A DNA stretch of 64,000 nt from Gavia stellata (taxonomy: Eukaryota > Chordata > Aves > Gaviiformes > Gaviidae). The position numbers and the translations under genes are program-made. Of this stretch, positions 56,601 to 64,000 are shown in pieces. A model generated the notes under the pieces. The model did not search any database and was not told where the DNA came from. It saw nothing but the letters and a program-made list of their open reading frames with translations. The stretch lies in assembly GCF_030936135.1 (NCBI RefSeq), contig NC_082598.1:30250687-30314686 (forward strand), given 5' to 3'. Position 1 is the stretch's first letter. Each line of letters opens with the position of its first letter.

Positions 56601-58588
56601 TGTCAAATTTGTCATGCTCAAAGCTGCAGCTCTCTAGTGAGAAATGCACATGATAATAAACCCTTCTGGGCTGTTCTTGCAAATGACAATTGTCATCAAA
56701 AAGGTTTTTGGTATTCTAGGGAGAAGACCGAAACCTGCCCAAACAGGGTCTGTCGTTGCACACCCTCCTGTCCTCCAAGCCACAGACATTAATTTATGGG
56801 GTCTCCAACCCCAAATCTTTTTTAATAACTTCTTCAGGTTAATGACAGTGAGAATTCAGAGAATTCTTCCTAAATGCAAATTTGGTATTTATTACTGGCC
56901 AAAAGATGCTGGTTTTTTACTACGGGAAAGTAATCTGAATTAGCAATTCCTTTCTTGGGGAAGAAAGACACTGGTTTTGTCAACCGAGGACTGAAATGTC
57001 CTGACTGCCGCCCGATCTCCCCTTCTTTTCTAACGAGCACAGTGACCTCTGCTGTCTTGAGACAGACAGCCTGCTCCAAAACGCAGCAAGAACTCCCCAG
57101 CCTTCCCCCCCTCCATCCATTCCTCTCCTTACTTGGTGAAAAAAGCAGTATACATTTATCTTATTGCTCTTTATGTTAAAAGAAAGAGAGAATCCTTCCG
57201 GATGTCTGTCTGTCCCAGCTGCAGAAAATCTATCAGAAACTCTGGTCTGGGTGGGGATCACCAGCACGTCCCGGAGGTGGTTATGTTATCCTCAATGATG
57301 TTTTTCAAAGAGTGAGGTGTTGATCTGAAGGCTCCCTAAATAAAGCAATGATTCACTCTCTTATAAGAGATAGTGATTTTTTTTAATCAACTGCAACCAT
57401 GTCAACAGGTTCTCACAGAGGAGGAAGAACTGGTATCCATTTAAATCCATTCTGGGAATCATAAACAGCTTGTTGACAGAGGTCACATCCACAGGGGAGC
57501 TCACAGTTGATTAGTTCTCCTTCACAGAGCTTTTGCAGGCAGTGTGACTAGCGCTCCAGGAGAGGATTTAAGAGAGAGATGTGCTGAACTAACCAGAAAC
57601 AATTTGAGAAGATTGTGTTGTGTCTGCCAAGATGCCTAAATAAATGGGAAATGAAAATAGCCATGAATTTTGAACCGAGCTTTGCTACTTTTGCTGTGCG
57701 CTGTATGTCGTGTGTTTTTGATCTATCAGCTATTGTTCCCTGTGCTGCATTATACCAAATTCACAGCTTCTACCTGAATAAAAATAACTCTCAGATAATA
57801 ATACAAGAATGCTTCCCATAATTTTGCTAGATTTGAGCTCCAAAAGTGCAAGGAGGGGGGAGATTTTAGTATACTTGAGACACAAATCTGTAGGAAATAC
57901 AAATTCAGCAGTTCTGCTGCACACTGAATAAGTATATATTCCTCCCCACCCATTTTCTTGCCTAAGCGCCATCTTACTTTTCTTTACAGTTATTTCAATT
58001 GTATAGCATTGTCTGAATTTCTGCTTATTTACTTACTGTTGTTTTCTTATCACTGTATATTTGCAAAACTCTCGATAAAGAAACAAAATGAATGCTAAGG
58101 TGCAAGGCATTCCAAATAAGTAAAAAGCCTAATATCATCTATAACACGAATGCTCCATTGCATTAAAATTGATGACTCAAATATTCTAAATTTGCTATTT
58201 TCCCAGACTGTTTACAACTAGCTGGTGTTTATTACCACTACAAAACAATGTCCCTACCAATTATATTTTATACCTTCACCTATATCATTCTGAATGATTG
58301 TCATTTCTCTGTTAAATCCCAGTTCTCTAACCTCCACTCTATTGGCTCGGCCCCTCAGATATACTTCAAAGTTTATCCCATTGCTTAACTCTAATTGACA
58401 CAGTAGGCAATTCTTGCTTGGCACACAATATTTAGGGCTCTCCAGCTGATGGTCTAAAGCATCTCATTAGGTGGAAACAATTATCAGAACTCTGAATAAA
58501 GGATATTTTCAAACCCTTTGGCCATATATTTTCAATAGCTGTTAACACACACCCTGAAACAATATTTCTGCTCGACTAGTACTTTTTT

Positions 58589-58613
58589 AATATATATATA
58601 CACACACATATAC
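58589..58613 (+). repeat. (AT)n-(AC)n microsatellite
   Basis: A short compound dinucleotide repeat: about five AT units followed by AC units and a second short AT stretch. Confidence 0.75.
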
Positions 58614-59944
58614 CAAACAGCCTTCATATCGTAACTTCTGAACTTTGATTTCTTACTATTCTAATGTCTGCAAGTGCACACATATACATAAATAATATTG
58701 AGAAATTGAATTATTACTGAACAAAGAAGTTTCACCTAATGTTACAAAAGCTGGTTATTTCTTAATATGTAATATACCAATGGCTTAAGAATTTAATGGC
58801 TGTGCTATTAATGGCAGCAAAGAAGAAATGTTGGCATTTTGTGGACTTTCCCCACGATCAGTGTAACAGCATTGAAATATCTTACTTAAAGAGAACTTCC
58901 TTTAATGTTTCCACAACTATACCTTATTTACTAAAAAGCCTGAACAAACTAAGACCCCAATCCAGAATGCAGAAAGGGGCAGGAAAGGCATACCTCAATC
59001 CTACTGCCTTTAGTAAGACTCTATTTGGGTACCTGACCTAACCCGTAACCCCATTTCCCATATCAGGTCCTAGTGGAAGTCAGCGCATTGTGCTTTTGAC
59101 GATGCTAGGGTCTGGACGCTAAAAAGTTTTACCATGTAATGAACCTTTACTTGCATGAAATGTGATGTGTCATTATCGCTGGAGCCTCCAGTGACAGCTC
59201 TAGTTGAAAGTTGCCGCTTGCACGCAAAAGTCCTTCTTCAGTTTCTCACAATTCTGTCAAAACAGTATCTTCTTTATCCGATTTCTCCTCAGAAAGTGGA
59301 TGTGCTTAGAAGGAAGGAGTAAAAATAGTTCAGCTGCTTCTGGGAACAAAGAGAAGAGAAATTCCTGGCCATTTAAAATATTTTCAGCAGCTCTCTTGCT
59401 TATCTTTGCTCTAACACCTAGAAGTAGCTGGGAAGCTTAAATCCGGGTTTGAGATTAGGTAGGTATATATTTTACTGTGTCTGGTAAACATCCATTTTGA
59501 TATGGCCAAGTCTTAAGTGTTTTTAAAACATAGAGCTGTACCTTGTGAATAATGGCACCTTGAACATTTAGGAGCAGCTCGGAGATCCCATAACCGTGTG
59601 AAGCCTGGATCACTGCATCTAGCTCCTACCTGAGGTTATTTTTACTGTTTGTACGCAGCCCAGGTAATCCGAGGCAGGTAGCAATGACGTGACCTGCGCC
59701 AGACCTCACAGAAAATTCACAGCCGCCCTCTGAGAAGATGCAGCTCTTGCGTCCATGCTGCAGCCCGGCTGCAGGCTGATGGCTCCTCCGCTTCCTGGCC
59801 CTGGGGGAGCAGTGCCAGCCTGGCACCCGGCTCGCCCCGCTGAGTGCCGGACACAGATGCGACCTTCCTTGGGCAGGAGGAATTTATATTCCTGTGGCTG
59901 CCTTCTGCCAGGGTCTAGCAAGGAGGAATCAGGGGCAGAGAAGT

Positions 59945-60033
59945 CCTTTAAGGTCCCTTAAAGATCCCAGAGAAGACCCTTACGGTCCCAGAGAAGATCT
60001 TTACGGTCCCTTCCAACCTAAACCATTCTAAGT
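59945..60033 (+). repeat. CR1 LINE 3' end fragment with internal 21-bp duplication
   Basis: The block 'ggtcccttccaacctaaacc' then 'attcta' is the characteristic 3' end of avian CR1 elements, here truncated to under 100 bp. Upstream of it a 21-bp unit starting CCCAGAGAAGA and ending TTACGGT is repeated in tandem at 59966-59986 and 59987-60007. The usual terminal ATTCTATGA repeats are lost. Confidence 0.7.
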
Positions 60034-60625
60034 GAACTCTGATAGCACATGGGGGCATGAAGCCCCAGCCACAAATGAGAATGGTTCAATTCCTGCAGAT
60101 CTTGTAAAGAATGGAAGGAAGCGTCTTAAATATCAGCGAGGGGAATGCAATTTCTGCCTGCACCAACCAAGGGTCCCGAGGAGATGAGTGGCTTCTCCTG
60201 CCAAGCCCCATTTCCATCCCCGCAGAAAGCAGAGACAATGTTGTGCTGTCTCTGCTCTTCCCAGCGGCATTGCTAGGCGTGGTGCCACATGCTCCAAGAC
60301 CCTCTTCTTTGCTCAGGGAAGGCTCTACCCTTCCCAAAAGGCAACTAGAAAAGTGAAAAAAAGAAGACAACTGACTAATTGAGCCCAGCTCAGCAGATAG
60401 ATTCGTGAATTATTACATTTCTGACCCCCCACAGCAATGCAAATGCTAGGATGTGCCAAGAACAAATTAGGCTGTCTGCAGTTGGGACTTCTCCTCAGAA
60501 AAAATGCCTTTTTTCTAGACATAGGAAACAAGCAGCTTTGCCAATGCTGGAGAACACACAGATAAAGATTCCCTCCTGAAAGTCGCATTTGGAAAATTCA
60601 AGGCTTTATCAGAATGAAGATATAA

Positions 60626-60628
60626 CTT

Positions 60629-60659
<31 letters not shown>
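60626..60659 (+). repeat. T-rich (TTTTC)n/poly(T) tract
   Basis: TTTTC units pass into a T run of about 17, in the reverse sense a poly(A)-like tail. No SINE or LINE body is recognisable adjacent to it. Confidence 0.75.
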
Positions 60660-63600
60660 GTTAAAGTAACTACACAACAAAGATAACAAATTGAACTTCC
60701 ACTGAGTTCACAGCTTTACATTTCCACTGCTATGTGTCAAGCACAGGCTCCTGGGGGCTTCACAATGCTTTAAAACAAGAGGAGCTCCTCCCTCCGTTGC
60801 ACCCAGGTGGTGGTGGGCTCTGGCTGAAGAAAGCAATTTTAATGTCACTCTCAAGTATCCTGCTAATTTTCCAGTCTCATTTTGTCTGCCAGATACAACT
60901 TTCCTTTCTCTTTCCAGGGCAAAATGAGATACATGTAAACAGAGAATGTGGGATGCAAGTTTTCTTTCCAAAAGCAGTTTTTCAGCAGAATGAATCAGAG
61001 GCAAAATATTAGGTCCCAGAAGCCATTTCTCCCAGAGCTGCTTGGACATCCTTTAGAAGGGGGATGAAGCAAGTTTTTCAAGAATATACTTTCCTGTAAA
61101 GTGCTAATCAAAGCACTTATCTTCAGTGTAGAATTAATTTGAGCCAAAAGTAAAATTTCAACCCTAATCAGACTTCCATCCATAAAGAAAACCCATTAGT
61201 TCAAAAGTGATGGTGCTTTTAACTTGTGTGATTTGCCTCAAGCTATAATGAAGAGGCAAAACATTTAGTTTGTCCAACTTAATCTCTCTGTGCTGCTCTA
61301 CAGTCACATTGTTGATCCCCTAATTCATTTGTGCAGTTCCGGTATAATTTTGCAGGATGGCCGTTCTCGAGTAAGCTGTGCTATGCTGGGGAAGTTCACT
61401 TGAGCACAGATAACTCAAGCTAATTCAGCTGTCAAAATACAGCCAAAGAAATCCAAGAGCAGCGGTGCAATTTCCTAGTATTATCTTGCTCACTCATGTT
61501 TCATTCACCCCTGGGACAGTAATCGAGTAGCTACTCGGTGTAAACCCTTTGCTCTGCAGTCCAAATGGGAGAGAAGTGGCAAAGGCAATCAGTAACATCA
61601 CATTTCAGCATGTCTGGAGAAATTGAGGCACACTCACACTGACTGTCTGCAGCTATTTTTGGTATGCTGCTCGTGGGGTTTTTTTTATTTCTTAATTTGT
61701 AACCAGTTAGTAATCTATACGTGAATTTTCCATACTGACCCATGACCATTTAGTTTATGTAAAAGCCTTGGGTGAGGGTTGCTGATGAAATGCAAGTATA
61801 TTATCCGGAGGGTCTCAACTATAGATAGTTGATTGCTGGCTCCTTCCTTACTCTAATCGCTGAGCATTTCTGCGTCAGAGTTAATTCTGCAAAAGCCACG
61901 TCGACTCTTCTTTCCAGTGTGACTGTTGCAGCCACTGGTTCATCAGTTCCTTTGTCTGTTACAGAGCATTACACCTCCAAAGCAGAGCAACATTGACAGA
62001 AACTGCTCAGGTCTAAATACAGTCAGAATTTTCTTTTATTTACGTTTTAACACCTGATGAAGAAAACATTTTAAGATATTTTGCTTATGAGATAATAATT
62101 TATAAAAAAAACAGTAGTGTGCTTTGGAGAAATGCTCGGTTAAAGAGTAACTTTGTCAAAAATGGAATAAGAAAAAAATTTACTAAATCTGACAGTTCTG
62201 ATTAATCTGAGGAACACAAAAATGATTGGATTATTTAGCACAATGAGAAATAAGCTTGGAGAAGGGACTTGCTTCTACTTGAGACATAAAGGATATCGCT
62301 TTTTTTAAGCCTTCCATTTTACCCCTGAAACAGGCAGTTCTTGACTACAGCTAAATGGCATCCTTCACTTAAATACGCGTTCCTCCAAACTCTCTGTAAT
62401 TAAATAAATAACATTAGGGCTTAATGCTGGTATGGAGAATTGCTTGCAGAATTTTATTAGTCTGAATTATTCAGTTATTTCTGAATTAGCATTCATAAAT
62501 TAAGAAAAAGGCTTCAAAAATCCATGAGCAATTTGAAATTTTGGATTCTTTTCGCATCTTGGGTTCACGTTTTCAGCCGCTTCCCTGCAGCCACAAGGGA
62601 TAGCAACTTATTTTTCTTCCAAATGAGATTCTCAGGTAATAGCCCAAACCCAGCAGCTGGAGTTTAAAGAGCTAAAAGACCAAAACCTGCCAGAGCTGGA
62701 CATGGGGCAAGTGGAAGAGCAATGAATGAGGGAAGAATCGCAAAGGACCCTGACCAGCACCGAGTGAGCACCAGGCTTGTTTCTGCCAACAGCTAGGACC
62801 TGAGGAAGGCAGATAGAAAAAAAGTCTTATTTTCATGCCCAGGATCTTCCTTAACGAAATGAATTCTTCCCACACCCCCCTTTTATTTCTTCCTGTTTCT
62901 GACCCTATTTTGCGAAAGGTATGGAGTGGACATCAGAGCACCAAGGCTTCTTCTGCTCAGTGAAGACTGGCCCAGCAGCTGAATGTTATTTGTGTCCACA
63001 CATGCCCTTCATTCACACTTGCACTGAAGCAAAACCACCTTGCAGTTCCTGCTGTGCACTGTGCAAGGTTTCACGGTCATGGCCAAAGCGTCCTCCTCAT
63101 ACATTCAAGGGAAAAAGCCCCCAAGACTTTTACAGTAAGTAAGACAATCTCTTTCCTCTGAGAGTGGCAAGTCTGCAGCTATTCAATTCCACCCAATAAA
63201 TGGGAACCATATGACCATAAGACGAGAGAAAGTGCAGCTAGTTTACACGGCAGCCTTTCCACCAAGCACCTCTCCAATCTTTGCATGGGGAAAGCTTCTT
63301 CTGTGAATGTCAGACCTGTTCATGGCTTGGGATAGGGCCAGAACAGATGTGGCCCCTTTTGTAGGTCCCAGCACAGTTGTCAAGTCTGTCTTTTATTCTG
63401 TCCTTTTTTTCCTCTGGTTTCTGTACCTTGCATATTTATTTTCCTTCTCAGCCTTTCCTAAAGGCGTACTTCTCTCTGTGGATTTTGCCAGTTCTCCCCG
63501 TGCTGGTTCCCAATCAAGATTAAGGCATCTGCACTCCTCCACTTTAAGGAGTGCCAATCACAGCTGTCGTTGCTCATCAGGGAAACCAGACCTTTCATGG

Positions 63601-64000
63601 GGGCCTAATCCCAACCAGAAGCTAGAGCAAAGCCCAGCACCGGCTTTGGAACGCCTGAGCTGCAAATGTCCTGGAAACTAGCCACTAGCCCTGAGAGATG
63701 CGCCTCTGATCAGTCACACGACAGCGACAGCAGTAAAGAGGTAGAGAGCACCTTTTTCAGGGGCTAACCTTGAAAGAGATGCCCTACAGTACACCTACTA
63801 AAGTGCATCTACTAACTTGCAGACCTGTTAACATAAATATAATGGGAGATGCTATGTCTGGAGTTCAGACTTCAACTGTTTGCACGCAGGTCGACTAATG
63901 GTCTTTAAACACAATGTTCTGAAATGCAGATAATACGCAAACAGTTCTAAATTATTGACTTAGGGAAGTTGGGATGGTGTACCAAGGGATGATGCACTGC

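Larger units (their letters stand above)
28901..64000 (-). other. SCFD2: SCFD2 upstream intronic region with no recognised exon
   Basis: Because SCFD2 is a very large gene in other vertebrates and its 5' exons are not seen here, this 35-kb stretch is most simply one or more SCFD2 introns. I looked on the - strand for peptides of the preceding SCFD2 segment and found none that also fits splice phase. Contents I can name are the old CR1 copies, microsatellites, tandem and inverted repeats listed separately. A short, diverged exon could be missed by eye. Confidence 0.6.

Noticed and set aside
1-64000. tRNA, rRNA, snoRNA, CRISPR, operon or endogenous retrovirus features
   Set aside because: I saw no cloverleaf with A/B boxes, no box C/D or H/ACA structure, no regularly spaced repeats, and no paired LTRs or retroviral gag/pol/env frames.

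Overview
This is a piece of a vertebrate nuclear genome, most likely a bird. The evidence is compact introns, low repeat density, and interspersed repeats that are CR1-type LINE remnants rather than mammalian Alu/L1. It holds two conserved genes arranged tail to tail: RASL11B (complete, + strand, 9.1-12.9 kb) and the 3' end of SCFD2 (- strand, from 28.9 kb down to about 14.5 kb). To my knowledge the human 4q12 region has the same neighbours in the same convergent order, so the block looks syntenic.

Layout. 1-8.8 kb: noncoding flank upstream of RASL11B, with an old CR1 remnant near 5.9-6.3 kb and no gene I can support. 8.8-9.6 kb: a strong CpG island with dense Sp1-type GC boxes and no TATA box, the RASL11B promoter. 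9.12-11.85 kb: RASL11B coding sequence in four exons (148, 57, 77 and 468 nt) giving 249 aa, followed by a 3' UTR of about 1.1 kb. About 13-14.5 kb: a short spacer. 14.5-16.16 kb: probable SCFD2 3' UTR on the - strand. 16.16-28.90 kb: the last four SCFD2 coding exons (93, 120, 135 and 146 nt, listed 3' to 5'), whose reading phases join perfectly. One of their introns has a GC-AG rather than GT-AG boundary. 28.9-64 kb: no further SCFD2 exon recognised, so most or all of this is probably one long SCFD2 intron. It contains an ancient, decayed CR1 LINE (about 47.2-48.3 kb), a CR1 3' tail with an internal duplication (about 60 kb), a few microsatellites, and AT-rich stretches that might be conserved noncoding elements.

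The two genes have unrelated jobs. RASL11B is an atypical Ras-like small GTPase without a C-terminal prenylation box. SCFD2 is a Sec1/Munc18-family protein thought to act in vesicle trafficking. Their link here is positional. I found no new multi-gene system, no RNA gene, no CRISPR array and no intact mobile element. The most notable observations are the SCFD2 GC-AG intron, the alanine tract and DTPG motif of RASL11B, the long exon-poor intron, and several structured or repeat sequences listed as findings.
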